Below are positions 33,640 to 42,376 of a stretch of DNA of 64,000 nt, piece after piece. The notes under the pieces are model-generated. The model was not told the origin of the DNA and ran no database searches. It was given only the letters and a program-made list of their open reading frames with translations. Numbering within the stretch: the first letter of the stretch is position 1; each line of letters begins with the position of its first letter. Origin of the DNA: Polynucleobacter sp. MWH-S4W17 (GTDB taxonomy: Bacteria; Pseudomonadota; Gammaproteobacteria; Burkholderiales; Burkholderiaceae); NCBI RefSeq assembly GCF_018687535.1, contig NZ_CP061295.1, positions 620,001-684,000 of the forward strand, written 5' to 3'. The translations under genes were made by a program, and so were the position numbers.

Positions 33640-35277
33640 ATGTTTCATCTATTAGATAAAGAAAGAACGATTGCAGGGCCAGGCTTTAATCGCTGGCTTG
33701 TGCCACCGGCGGCGTTAGCTATTCACTTGTGTATTGGTATGGCGTATGGCTTCTCAGTGTTCTGGTTACCGCTATCTAAGGCATTGGGTGTTTCACTAGG
33801 CGGTACTGAGGCAATTAAATGTGCTGCCGATGTTGGCTTCTTTGCGCAACTTTTCACAACTACTTGTGACTGGCAAATTTCGACCTTAGGTTGGATGTAT
33901 ACATTATTTTTCGTGTTCCTTGGTATCTCTGCTGCTATTTGGGGTGGCTGGTTAGAGCGCGCGGGTCCACGCAAAGCGGGTGTTGTAGCGGCTTGTTGTT
34001 GGGCTGGTGGCATGCTCTTTTCTGCCTGGGGTATTTATCTCCATCAATTCTGGATGATGATTCTCGGCTCAGGTGTGATTGGAGGTATCGGCTTGGGGCT
34101 GGGCTACATCTCACCAGTTTCAACCTTGATTAAGTGGTTCCCAGACCGTCGCGGAATGGCAACTGGCATGGCCATTATGGGCTTTGGCGGTGGCGCAATG
34201 ATTGGCTCACCATTGGCCGCAATGCTCATGAAGAACTTTGCAACGCCTACCAGTGTCGGTGTGGCACAAACATTCGTGGTGATGGGTGTGATCTATTTCA
34301 TCTACATGATGATTGGCGCAATGAGCTATCGCGTGCCGGCGAGCGATTGGAAGCCTGCTGGTTGGACACCTCCTGTTGCTGATACATCTAAGGCGATGAT
34401 CACTACACGCAGCGTTAGTGTTAAGAAAATCTGGGGTATTCCTCAATTTTGGTTGGTTTGGATTGTGCTAACTATGAACGTTTCTGCTGGCATTGGTGTG
34501 ATTGGCATGGCATCTCCAATGCTCCAAGAAATTTTTGCTGGTAGCTTAATTGGTAATGCATTGAAATTTGGCGAGCTCGATAAGGGTCAGTTAGTAGCGA
34601 TTGCTGGTATTGCCGCTGGCTTTACTGCGCTGCTGAGCTTGTTTAATATTGTCGGCCGTTTCTTCTGGGCCAGCTTGTCAGATAAGTTGGGTCGTAAATT
34701 AACTTACAGCATATTTTTCATATTAGGTGGGGTGTTGTATTTCAGCATTCCCTCTAGTGCTGCTGCAGGTAGTTTGGTTCTCTTCGTTGGTGCCTTCTGC
34801 ATTATCTTAAGTATGTATGGTGGAGCCTTTGCTACTGTCCCTGCTTATCTTGCTGACTTGTTTGGTACTCAAAACGTAGGCGCAATTCATGGTCGATTGT
34901 TAACTGCTTGGTCTACAGCAGGTATCCTGGGTCCAGTGATTGTGAACTACATGCGTGACTATCAACTAAGTCTTGGAATTGCGAAGAGTCAGGTGTACAA
35001 CCAGACGATGTACATCCTTGTAGGTATGTTAGTTATCGGCTTGATTGCTAATTTGATGATTCGCCCAGTTGCAGATAAGTGGTTTATGACTGATGCTGAA
35101 TTAGCAGAAGAAAAGCGTCTTGCCCATGAAAAGGCAATGGGATCGATTGTTAAAGGGGAAGCTGGCCATGAGCATACCTCTACTTTGACAGTCATTTTGG
35201 CGTGGGCATTTGTAGGCATACCACTTGCTTGGGGTGTCTATAAAACCTTCTTAAGCGCTTTAAAGTTGCTTGGTTGA
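33640..35277 (+). CDS. OFA-family major facilitator transporter (oxalate/formate antiporter-like)
   Basis: 545 residues and twelve predicted helices. The OFA branch shows in the N-terminal NRWLVPPAALAIHLCIGMAYGFSVFWLPL, the long FAQLFTTTCDWQIS extracytoplasmic stretch, YISPVSTLIKWFPDRRGMATGMAIMGFGGGA and GRFFWASLSDKLGRK in the second half. Substrates of the family include oxalate, formate, acetate and other monocarboxylates. AGGAGGC precedes the start. It lies 51 bases after the ModE-like regulator, so the two may be cotranscribed. Confidence 0.87.
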   Translation: MFHLLDKERTIAGPGFNRWLVPPAALAIHLCIGMAYGFSVFWLPLSKALGVSLGGTEAIKCAADVGFFAQLFTTTCDWQISTLGWMYTLFFVFLGISAAIWGGWLERAGPRKAGVVAACCWAGGMLFSAWGIYLHQFWMMILGSGVIGGIGLGLGYISPVSTLIKWFPDRRGMATGMAIMGFGGGAMIGSPLAAMLMKNFATPTSVGVAQTFVVMGVIYFIYMMIGAMSYRVPASDWKPAGWTPPVADTSKAMITTRSVSVKKIWGIPQFWLVWIVLTMNVSAGIGVIGMASPMLQEIFAGSLIGNALKFGELDKGQLVAIAGIAAGFTALLSLFNIVGRFFWASLSDKLGRKLTYSIFFILGGVLYFSIPSSAAAGSLVLFVGAFCIILSMYGGAFATVPAYLADLFGTQNVGAIHGRLLTAWSTAGILGPVIVNYMRDYQLSLGIAKSQVYNQTMYILVGMLVIGLIANLMIRPVADKWFMTDAELAEEKRLAHEKAMGSIVKGEAGHEHTSTLTVILAWAFVGIPLAWGVYKTFLSALKLLG

Positions 35278-35297
35278 TCAGGTTTCTAAGCATCGAT

Positions 35298-35323
35298 AAC
35301 CACCCTTCGGGGTGGTTTTTTAT
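35298..35323 (+). terminator. Intrinsic terminator with TTCG loop
   Basis: AACCACCC (35298-35305), TTCG tetraloop, GGGTGGTT (35310-35317), then a T-tract. It closes the OFA transporter transcript. Confidence 0.9.
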
Positions 35324-35349
35324 TTCTATCCGCTAGAATTAACTCAATC

Positions 35350-36105
35350 ATGTTTATTCGCCCGATTTCCCTATTCGCATCGCTGCTTTTATTTACCAAT
35401 CTTGCCTTTGCGCAGACCTCAACTGTTGCCGTTGCTGCCAATATGAAAGATGCTTTTAACGAGATTATGGTTGCCTTTAAGGCTAGCGGTAAAGCAGAGA
35501 TGAGAGTGGTCTATGGCTCATCCGGTAACTTCGCGGCGCAAATCATGAACGGCGCTCCATTCAATCTTTTTATTGCGGCAGATGAGCATTTTCCGTTGGA
35601 GCTATTTAAGAATGGTAAGACGGTAGATGAGGGCGCTACATATGCGATTGGTAAGCTTGCCTTAATTGCCAAAACCTCATCTGGGATTCGTTTGGCTGAC
35701 AGCAAGACAGAAATTGCTCGGGCAATTGCACAAACAAACAAAGTGGCAATTGCTAAGCCAGAGCTCGCTCCTTATGGTAAAGCTGCGGTTGATTATCTCA
35801 AGGCAGAAGGCCTATGGGATCTGGCTAAAGACAAGCTTGTCTATGGAGACAACATTGGCGTAGCTACAACATATGTGGTGAGCGGTGCGGCAGATATTGG
35901 TTTTACTGCCTTATCTTTGGCCAAATCTCCAGAGGTCGCAAAAGAAACTAGCCTCCTTTTGGTCGACGCTAAGTTATACGAGCCCATTAAGCAGCGCATG
36001 GTGCTAATAAAAGGTGCGCCCCAAGAATCAGTGGATATGTATCGCTTTATGCAGGGACCCCAAGCCAAATCCATTTTGCAAAGGTATGGATACATCACAC
36101 CTTAG
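35350..36105 (+). CDS. modA: Molybdate-binding periplasmic protein
   Basis: 251 residues with a signal peptide (SLFASLLLFTNLAFAQ). The ModA pattern is VAVAANMKDAFNEI, VYGSSGNFAAQIMNGAPFNLFIAADE, IAKPELAPYGKAAVDYL and a late GVATTYVVSGAADIGFTALSLA. No modB or modC follows. The gene sits after an OFA transporter and 3 kb from tupA, so it belongs to a Mo/W uptake neighbourhood. Confidence 0.88.
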   Translation: MFIRPISLFASLLLFTNLAFAQTSTVAVAANMKDAFNEIMVAFKASGKAEMRVVYGSSGNFAAQIMNGAPFNLFIAADEHFPLELFKNGKTVDEGATYAIGKLALIAKTSSGIRLADSKTEIARAIAQTNKVAIAKPELAPYGKAAVDYLKAEGLWDLAKDKLVYGDNIGVATTYVVSGAADIGFTALSLAKSPEVAKETSLLLVDAKLYEPIKQRMVLIKGAPQESVDMYRFMQGPQAKSILQRYGYITP

Positions 36106-36112
36106 TTGCTAA

Positions 36113-36739
36113 TTACTTGGGCGCTCTCATGTACTTCAGCATCTCTTGTAAAGCCTCTTGCGGTGACTTCTCTAGCTGCCCTACTACTGCGTCATAGTCT
36201 TCGGCCGGCCGGTTCTGGCTTAGCTTAAATTTACCCACCAAACTACCGACCTCAATCTCGATGCCAATGATGGCCTTGAGCATCATCTGCACGTATTCTT
36301 CCGGAGCATCATCTAACTTCCAGGTGGATTGATAGGTAGGCTCATGAAGATTGGTCATTTGTGATACATGACTCCTCAACCACTGCGCATCCTCAATCAA
36401 CTTGATGCTGCCTGCCGCGTGAACCACAGCATAGTTCCAGGTTGGAACTACTTTCCCACTCTCTTGTTTTGATGGATACCAAGATGGGGTTACATACGCA
36501 TTCGGTCCATTAAAGATTGCTGTAACTGATGTGTTGCTGCTGCTCGCCACCCTAACAAGCGGATTCATTTTGGCGACATGTCCATAAAGCTTGGTTTTAT
36601 CTGGGCTCAACATGAGGGGTAGGTGATTGATTTCAAAATGGCTATCCAGATTCGCAACAATAGTCGCCAATGGATATTCAGAAATCAGCTGGGCTAATAC
36701 CGCTTGATCTTCAACTAAAAAATGTTTTGGTATGTACAT
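36113..36739 (-). CDS. paiB: PaiB-family FMN-binding regulator
   Basis: 208 residues. The family pattern is MYIPKHFLVEDQAVLAQLISEYPLATIV, HLPLMLSPDKTKLYGHVAKMNPLVR, YVTPSWYPSKQESGKVVPTWNYAVVHAAG and the late GIEIEVGSLVGKFKLSQNRP. Such proteins bind FMN on a split barrel and were named as negative transcription regulators, although redox or heme roles are also proposed. It converges on modA, its stop lying eight bases past the modA stop. Confidence 0.88.
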   Translation of the reverse strand: MYIPKHFLVEDQAVLAQLISEYPLATIVANLDSHFEINHLPLMLSPDKTKLYGHVAKMNPLVRVASSSNTSVTAIFNGPNAYVTPSWYPSKQESGKVVPTWNYAVVHAAGSIKLIEDAQWLRSHVSQMTNLHEPTYQSTWKLDDAPEEYVQMMLKAIIGIEIEVGSLVGKFKLSQNRPAEDYDAVVGQLEKSPQEALQEMLKYMRAPK

Positions 36740-36777
36740 AAGAGGCTAGGCAGAATGGGTAAAAGGTTGTATTTAAT

Positions 36778-36809
36778 AAGAACATAGCAGAGATTGAGCT
36801 CTTGTTCTT
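36778..36809 (-). terminator. Possible terminator of the cupredoxin / barrel operon
   Basis: AAGAACA (36778-36784) pairs with TGTTCTT (36803-36809), and AGAG with CTCT lies inside, with a four-base bulge. The tail on the minus strand is TTATTAAAT, so the T-tract is poor. It overlaps the stop codon of the barrel gene. Confidence 0.4.
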
Positions 36810-37572
36810 AAAATTCGTACTCCACCTGCATTCTGATGGTGTTTTTTGGTGATGCGGTGGTGGTTCCCCAGAGGTAGGCTACGTTGTATTTCAAAGCTTC
36901 CTTGCGGCCCAGTTTGGTTTTCCCAAAAATGGCTGGCCCCGCACTAGATTGTTGCTGTTCATTGGTGTTCCAGTTATTAACCTGTCCTAGCCATGAGTAG
37001 ATCTGAGCTCCAAGCTCCAGCTCTGGCTGAAGGCGATACTTCACCTGGCCCTGGTAGCCGAAATAAGTACCCTGATTTTCAGTGCCCGTGTAGTGTCCTT
37101 GCATCAAGACGTTGAGATTGGCGACCCACTTTTTCCATTCACTTTGAAATAAGAAGCCGTATTTGGCCTCATACCCTTCATTGCGATTTTGAGGACGTTC
37201 TAACTCAAGCAAGAAGCCGATGTCTACTGGGTATTTTCCAGTTTCCGTTAGTTGAAATTTATTCTCCCATTCCACCGCATCAAATTGAGAGTTAGTACCA
37301 TCCCAAGTGACTTTTCCATAAATCTCAGTGAACCACCAGGAGTTCACGCCATAACCGAAACCAATAGAAGCGCCTGATTGCCTATTGTCTTCACCGCTTC
37401 TGGGAGTCTGGGTTCCAAACTTGGTATCGATCTCTCTTTCGCCTTCTTCCACTCTTGGGGTGTAGATGTAATCTGCTGGCCCACTTAAGTACTCTCCAGC
37501 ATGAACCAATGCACTGGCTGAGAGAAGGGCAAGGCAACACAAGCCTTGCATTAAATTATTTCTCATTATCAT
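36808..37572 (-). CDS. Predicted outer-membrane beta-barrel protein, iron-regulated
   Basis: 254 residues with a signal peptide ending ALVHA-GEYL, no internal hydrophobic helix, alternating aromatic and polar residues and a C-terminal Phe (RMQVEYEF), as expected for an outer-membrane barrel. Elements such as YIYTPRVEEGEREIDTKFGTQTP recur in proteins near iron or copper genes of betaproteobacteria, but I know no function. It overlaps the cupredoxin gene by four bases (ATGA), so the two are translationally coupled and share the Fur-box promoter. The ATG at 37566 is an alternative start. Confidence 0.7.
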   Translation of the reverse strand: MIMRNNLMQGLCCLALLSASALVHAGEYLSGPADYIYTPRVEEGEREIDTKFGTQTPRSGEDNRQSGASIGFGYGVNSWWFTEIYGKVTWDGTNSQFDAVEWENKFQLTETGKYPVDIGFLLELERPQNRNEGYEAKYGFLFQSEWKKWVANLNVLMQGHYTGTENQGTYFGYQGQVKYRLQPELELGAQIYSWLGQVNNWNTNEQQQSSAGPAIFGKTKLGRKEALKYNVAYLWGTTTASPKNTIRMQVEYEF

Positions 37573-37910
37573 TTAACCCTTACTACGCCTTGAGCGGTTT
37601 CAGGGCTAAATTCACCTTCAAATTTATAGATGCCACGACTTAAAGGTCCGATGTAGAAAGAGGCCTTGCTTTTGGCCTTGATTAACACCTCTCTGTTGAG
37701 GTCGTAACTTTCAAATTCCTCTGGAGTGTCATCTAGATTTTCAATAGTAAGCTTTACTTTGGTATCGGCGGGGATATCAATTTCTGATGGAGAAAAGCGC
37801 CCATTTTTAATTGAAATCTGGATATCGTTGCTTGCTGCAATGGAGATATTTGTCAAATTTAACAACAAGAAAATACTGATAAGTGTATGTTTTAAATAGT
37901 TATTTTTCAT
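37569..37910 (-). CDS. Exported cupredoxin-domain protein (EfeO-type)
   Basis: 113 residues with a signal peptide (HTLISIFLLLNLTNISIAAS). The mature domain has the Cupredoxin_1 layout: IQISIKNGRFSPSEIDIPADTKVKLTIENLD, EEFESYDL and KASFYIGPLSRGIYKFEGEF. The Cys-x-His copper ligands of classical cupredoxins are missing; the EfeO-type domain instead uses acidic residues, which are present (EEFES). It is the first gene of a Fur-box-preceded pair divergent from feoAB. No FTR1-type permease follows, though one often does. Confidence 0.82.
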   Translation of the reverse strand: MKNNYLKHTLISIFLLLNLTNISIAASNDIQISIKNGRFSPSEIDIPADTKVKLTIENLDDTPEEFESYDLNREVLIKAKSKASFYIGPLSRGIYKFEGEFSPETAQGVVRVK

Positions 37911-37927
37911 AAGTTCAGGTATATATT

Positions 37928-37946
37928 AATGAGAACCATTCTCAAG
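37928..37946. promoter_or_regulatory. Fur box serving the cupredoxin / barrel operon
   Basis: The 15-mer TGAGAACCATTCTCA (37930-37944) is an almost perfect 7-1-7 inverted repeat of the Fur type. On the minus strand it overlaps a TTGAGA and a TATA-like element about 16 bases apart, 20-50 bases ahead of the cupredoxin start, so it could block that promoter. Confidence 0.72.
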
Positions 37947-37958
37947 TATAAGGTATAT

Positions 37959-37977
37959 AATGAGAATCGTTCCTATT
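37959..37977. promoter_or_regulatory. Fur box serving feoAB
   Basis: AATGAGAATCGTTCCTATT has an intact left half (ATGAGAAT) and a weaker right half. A TATAAT at 37956-37961 overlaps its left edge, 41 bases upstream of feoA, so iron-loaded Fur would cover the -10 region. The centre is 31 bases from the first box. Confidence 0.65.
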
Positions 37978-38001
37978 TATTGATAAAAGTGACAATCCTC
38001 C

Positions 38002-38247
38002 ATGCATTTGGACCAGGTTGATTTGGAAGTTCTTTACAGAGTGAGCGCGGTTAACGCGCCTAAGGGTGCCCCTCAAATTAAGGGGCAGCTGGAAGATATT
38101 GGGTTTTTACCCGGTGAACAAGTAGCTGTTTTGCGCAAAGGTTTGCTTGGTAAAGGGCCATATATGGTTCGCGTAGGAGCCTCAACATTCGCATTGCGTC
38201 AAGCAGAAGCACGCATGATTACGGTCGACGCTATTCCGCATGTCTGA
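38002..38247 (+). CDS. feoA: Ferrous iron transport protein A
   Basis: 81 residues with the SH3-like FeoA fold: QIKGQLEDIGFLPGEQVAVLRKGLLGKGPYMVRVGASTFALRQAEARMITV. FeoA is a cytoplasmic partner of the FeoB permease. It overlaps feoB by eight bases. Iron repression is indicated by the Fur box upstream. No feoC is seen after feoB. Confidence 0.9.
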   Translation: MHLDQVDLEVLYRVSAVNAPKGAPQIKGQLEDIGFLPGEQVAVLRKGLLGKGPYMVRVGASTFALRQAEARMITVDAIPHV

Positions 38248-40153
38248 ATCTAAAGTTCACTTTTTCTCGAATGAGCCACTCGTAGCTTTATTGGGTAATC
38301 CCAATTGTGGCAAAACTGCATTATTCAATTTGTTGACTGGCAGCCGTCAAAAAGTAGCCAACTATTCAGGCGTTACTGTAGAGCGTAAAGAGGGGCGTCT
38401 ATCGCTCGAGTCTGGCAAAAATATTCGCATACTGGATTTACCTGGCGCCTATAGCTTGTATCCAAGATCCTTAGATGAGCGTGTGACCTGCAATGTGCTG
38501 CTTGGTCGAGCCGAAGGTGAAAAGCGTCCCGACCTAGTGATTTGCGTATTGAGCGCCATGAACCTGCGTCGCAACTTGCGCTTGGTACTTGCTGCAAAGC
38601 GCTTGGGGCTGCCTTGTATCGTGGTGCTCAATATGCTTGATATTGCTAAGCGTCAAGGCTTGCATATAGATACTGCTGCACTTTCAAGTGAATTGGGTTT
38701 GCCGGTGCTCACTAGCATTGGTATTCAGTCTGATGGCGCTGATGAAATCAAGCATTTCTTATCGAATCTGGACTGGCGTAATCTCAATGGATTACGCACG
38801 GGCACTAGTGATGCGACCCTGGAGAATGTCGCTTCTCATATTGCCCATACTGAATCTGACAATATTCAAGTCCAAAGAATTTTGCAAAATCTCAAGCTGG
38901 ATCAAATCATTCCCGATCAATTGAGCGATCGCTTAGATGCCGTATTACTTCATCCAGTTTTTGGCCCCATCATTTTGGTGGCCTTACTCTTTTGTATTTT
39001 TCAGGCCGTATTTAGTTGGGCTACGGTACCCATGGACCTGATTAAATCCGCAGTAGACTTTCTGGGTGCTCAGATCATTGAAGTATTGCCCAATGGATGG
39101 CTGCGTAGTTTGTTAATCAATGGAATTTTGGCAGGTTTAGGTGGTGTGGTGATTTTCTTGCCGCAAATTCTAATTTTGTTCTTCTTTATTCTTTTGCTAG
39201 AAGAGTCGGGTTATCTTCCAAGGGCTGCCTATCTACTAGATAGGGTAATGGGCTCTGTTGGCTTATCAGGTAGATCCTTCATTCCACTCCTTTCCAGCTT
39301 TGCTTGTGCCATCCCCGGAATTATGGCCACCCGAAGCATCTCTAATGCGCGCGATCGCATGGTGACGATTCTGATTGCACCCATGATGACTTGTTCTGCA
39401 CGTCTGCCGGTATATGCCTTATTGATCTCAGCATTCATTCCAGAGCAAAAGCTATGGGCGGGTATTGATTTGCAAGGCTTGGTTTTATTCTTACTTTATC
39501 TCGCTGGAATTTTGGGTGCGATGGCGGTTGCCTGGATTCTGAAGCGCTTTACGAGTGAGCAATTTAGGATGAACGCGCTCATGATGGAGTTGCCTAGCTA
39601 TCACTTGCCTCGCTTAGGAAATTTAGCTATTAGCTTGTGGCAAAGAGCAGAAATCTTTTTGCGCCGTGTTGGCGGAATTATTTTGCTGATGACTATTGGT
39701 TTATGGGTGTTATCTAGCTTTCCGTTCCCGCCTGAGGGTGCAACAGGATCGCCGATTCAATATAGCTTTGCTGGAATGATGGGGCAGGCCTTAGCGCATG
39801 TGTTTTCACCAATTGGATTTAACTGGCAAATCAGCATTGCTCTAGTGCCAGGTATGGCAGCTCGTGAAGTTGTGGTGAGCTCATTGGCAACGGTTTATGC
39901 GCTATCCAGCTCGAGTGTCGACGCGGCAGATGCGCTGATTCCTTTGATCTCTAGCGGCTGGTCCTTAGCCACAGCTTTATCTCTACTAGCCTGGTTTGTA
40001 TTTGCCCCTCAGTGCCTATCTACCATTGCTGCGGTAAAGCGCGAGACGGGCGGCTGGAAGATTCCGATCATCATGCTGAGCTACTTATTTGGCTTGGCCT
40101 ATATCGCCTCCTTTATTACCTATCACTTAGCTATTTATCTGGGTCTGGGTTAA
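38240..40153 (+). CDS. feoB: Ferrous iron transporter FeoB
   Basis: 637 residues. The N-terminal G domain has G1 GNPNCGKTALFN, the NYSGVTVERKEG switch, G3 DLPGAY and G4 NMLD. The rest is a membrane channel of about ten helices with two Gate-like regions, each carrying conserved Cys/Ser stretches (SFACAIPGIMATRSI and FAPQCLSTIAAVKRETG). It imports Fe2+ across the inner membrane. At 637 residues it is somewhat shorter than the E. coli protein of about 770, but no domain is missing. Confidence 0.95.
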   Translation: MSESKVHFFSNEPLVALLGNPNCGKTALFNLLTGSRQKVANYSGVTVERKEGRLSLESGKNIRILDLPGAYSLYPRSLDERVTCNVLLGRAEGEKRPDLVICVLSAMNLRRNLRLVLAAKRLGLPCIVVLNMLDIAKRQGLHIDTAALSSELGLPVLTSIGIQSDGADEIKHFLSNLDWRNLNGLRTGTSDATLENVASHIAHTESDNIQVQRILQNLKLDQIIPDQLSDRLDAVLLHPVFGPIILVALLFCIFQAVFSWATVPMDLIKSAVDFLGAQIIEVLPNGWLRSLLINGILAGLGGVVIFLPQILILFFFILLLEESGYLPRAAYLLDRVMGSVGLSGRSFIPLLSSFACAIPGIMATRSISNARDRMVTILIAPMMTCSARLPVYALLISAFIPEQKLWAGIDLQGLVLFLLYLAGILGAMAVAWILKRFTSEQFRMNALMMELPSYHLPRLGNLAISLWQRAEIFLRRVGGIILLMTIGLWVLSSFPFPPEGATGSPIQYSFAGMMGQALAHVFSPIGFNWQISIALVPGMAAREVVVSSLATVYALSSSSVDAADALIPLISSGWSLATALSLLAWFVFAPQCLSTIAAVKRETGGWKIPIIMLSYLFGLAYIASFITYHLAIYLGLG

Positions 40154-40250
40154 GCCTACTGACATTTATATTTGCTGCGGCACCGCATAAAAGGGTGCGG
40201 TAGTATTCCTTTTGTAGTTAAAAAATAGATAACAACACAAGGAGATATAG

Positions 40251-41294
40251 ATGAGTTCACGTCGCCAATTTATGAAGACTGCTTCAGCTGCTGGAGCCGG
40301 TTTAGTAGCTGCTTCTACTATGGGTGTAATGAAGGAGGCTTCAGCTCATCCCACCTCAGTATGGGGAGGGGAGGTTTACACCGGTCCACGTGAGATGGTG
40401 AAAAACAGCAAAATTCTCTCGATCCAAAATGCGGATGGAACAGAAACCTTGGGTGTGGTTAACCCAAAAGGTGTTATCGATATTCGTGCTGTAGCTAAGA
40501 AAATGAAGATTGCAGCACCGACTACCTTGGATCAATTATTGCAAGAGGGTAATGCTGCTGGATTCAATAAGGTAGTAGCAAGCGCCGATAAATCTGGCGT
40601 GCCTTACTTAAAGGAATCCGACATCACTTTCGGGCGCCTATTTAAAAACCCTGGAAAGATTGTTTGCGTTGGCTTAAATTACCGTGCGCATGCGGATGAA
40701 GTTGGTATGGCTCATCCACGAGTACCGCCGCTATTCAATAAGTACAACAATAGTCTTACGGCTCACAACTGTTTATTGCAAATTCCACCGCCATCAGTTT
40801 CTTATAAGCTAGATTATGAAACTGAGCTGTTGATTGTTGTCGGCAAGCAGATGCGCAATGTTCCCGAATCGGCTGCTTTGGATTATGTGGCAGGTTATTG
40901 CACCTCAAATGATTTCTCATCACGTGATTTGCAGCTGGAATTGCCGAGTGGGCAATGGATGATTGGCAAGACCTTAGACCAATATGCACCAATTGGACCT
41001 TATTTTGTTACTTCTGACTTAGTGGGTGATCCTAATAAGCTTCAGGTAAAGACTTGGGTTAATGGCGAGTTACGTCAGAACTCAAATACTTCCGACTTCA
41101 TTCATAACACTCAAAAAATGTTGTCTTACATCAGTACCTACTGGACATTAGAGCCGGGAGATATTGTTTTCACTGGTACACCGCAAGGCGTTATTGCTGG
41201 TATGCCAAAAGACAAGCAGGTATGGCTGAAGAAGGGCGATAAGATCGTAAGTTCAGTAGAAAAACTCGGAGATTTAAAGTTCACTTTGGCTTGA
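40251..41294 (+). CDS. Fumarylacetoacetate hydrolase-family protein with Tat signal
   Basis: 347 residues. The start has SSRRQFMKTASAAGAGLVAAS, a textbook Tat leader (S-R-R-Q-F-M-K). The FAH fold follows: VCVGLNYRAHADEVG, DYETELLIVVGKQM, CTSNDFSSRDLQ, KTLDQYAPIGPYFV and GDIVFTGTPQGVIAG. The acidic metal ligands are present, so it is probably active as a hydrolase or isomerase of 2,4-dioxo acids in the periplasm. AAGGAGATATAG precedes the ATG. A terminator follows. Confidence 0.87.
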   Translation: MSSRRQFMKTASAAGAGLVAASTMGVMKEASAHPTSVWGGEVYTGPREMVKNSKILSIQNADGTETLGVVNPKGVIDIRAVAKKMKIAAPTTLDQLLQEGNAAGFNKVVASADKSGVPYLKESDITFGRLFKNPGKIVCVGLNYRAHADEVGMAHPRVPPLFNKYNNSLTAHNCLLQIPPPSVSYKLDYETELLIVVGKQMRNVPESAALDYVAGYCTSNDFSSRDLQLELPSGQWMIGKTLDQYAPIGPYFVTSDLVGDPNKLQVKTWVNGELRQNSNTSDFIHNTQKMLSYISTYWTLEPGDIVFTGTPQGVIAGMPKDKQVWLKKGDKIVSSVEKLGDLKFTLA

Positions 41295-41322
41295 TCACTA
41301 CAAAGTTTGTTTATCTAAAAGA

Positions 41323-41346
41323 AAGCCACCCGAGGGTGGCTTTTCT
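41323..41346 (+). terminator. Intrinsic terminator
   Basis: GCCACC (41325-41330), CGAG loop, GGTGGC (41335-41340), then TTTTCTT. It closes the FAH gene at 40251. Confidence 0.8.
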
Positions 41347-41387
41347 TCTGCTCAAGTAGCTTGTTTAGAGGGCTACTAAATGCTTTT

Positions 41388-42275
41388 TTATTCAGCAATA
41401 AAAGTGTTCTCAAGCTTTCCAATACCACCCATCTCAACAACGACAACATCTCCGTTTACTAAGTACTTGGGAGGTTTAAAGCCAATGCCAACGCCGACTG
41501 GAGTTCCGGTGGCGATCAAGTCTCCTGGGTAGAGGGTGATGCCTGCAGAGACCGTAGCGATCATATTGGGGATGTCAAAAATCAGATCTTTAGTATTGGA
41601 GTTTTGGCGTAATTCACCATTGACCCAGCACTTGACTGGGATATTTTCAGCATCGACTTCATCTGCTGTAACGACCCAAGGACCCATAGGGCAGAAGGTA
41701 TCAAAGCTTTTTCCTAAAAACCATTGCTTATGTCTTTGCTGCCAATCGCGCGCCGTCACATCATTGATGGCGGTATAACCCCAGACGTGTTTCATAGCAT
41801 CTGCTTCGCTAATGCCTTTGCCGCCTTTGCCAATCACAATCGTGAGTTCCGCTTCGTAATCGATGCAGGTGGATACAGCAGTGGGGATAATGACGTTAGT
41901 ATTGGGTCCGGTTACAGACTCAGGTGGCTTCGTGAAGAAGATTGCATGGCTTGGAATATCTTCTCCAGGTTTAGCGCTGCCATCAAATCCGCTGTTGGAA
42001 AATTCTTTAGCGTGCTCATGATAATTTTTACCGACGCAGAAAATATTGCGACGCGGTCTAGGTACAGGAGCGAGTAGACGGATGTCGCTAAACGCATGCG
42101 TGGAAATAGGTTTTGGGAGCTTGCCTGCGAGGTCAGATTTGAGAATGGCAACAATGCCATCTTCACTAACGTCAACGCCCAAATCGATCTCTTGAACTGT
42201 CGTGCCATCAGCAGACACAATTCCAACGCGAGTTTTGGTAGGTTCTTTGGCTAAAACAAATGCGGCATATCTCAT
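41388..42275 (-). CDS. Cytoplasmic fumarylacetoacetate hydrolase-family protein
   Basis: 295 residues without a signal peptide. FAH marks are IFCVGKNYHEHAKEFS, STCIDYEAELTIVIGKGGK, INDVTARDWQQRHKQWFLGKSFDTFCPMGPW and GDLIATGTPVGVGIGF. The length and the LGKSFDTFCPMGP element suit the 2-hydroxyhepta-2,4-diene-1,7-dioate isomerase/ureidoglycolate lyase-like branch. It is divergent from the Bug protein at 42389. Confidence 0.88.
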   Translation of the reverse strand: MRYAAFVLAKEPTKTRVGIVSADGTTVQEIDLGVDVSEDGIVAILKSDLAGKLPKPISTHAFSDIRLLAPVPRPRRNIFCVGKNYHEHAKEFSNSGFDGSAKPGEDIPSHAIFFTKPPESVTGPNTNVIIPTAVSTCIDYEAELTIVIGKGGKGISEADAMKHVWGYTAINDVTARDWQQRHKQWFLGKSFDTFCPMGPWVVTADEVDAENIPVKCWVNGELRQNSNTKDLIFDIPNMIATVSAGITLYPGDLIATGTPVGVGIGFKPPKYLVNGDVVVVEMGGIGKLENTFIAE

Positions 42276-42376
42276 GTTTACTGTCTCCGGCTGGGGTTTT
42301 GTCTACGTTAACCCCTGTTTATTGTGATGAATCTTGTAGTAGGATAAAGAGTATAAATAATAACTAATTTACGTAT

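Noticed and set aside
37560..37575. Fur-like TCTCATTATCATTT at the junction of the cupredoxin and barrel genes
   Set aside because: It matches the Fur consensus at only about 13 of 19 positions and lies within coding sequence at an ATGA overlap, with no promoter there.
40190..40203. Small hairpin (ACCGCA...TGCGGT) after feoB
   Set aside because: A six-base stem with no clean T-tract after it; too weak to call a terminator.
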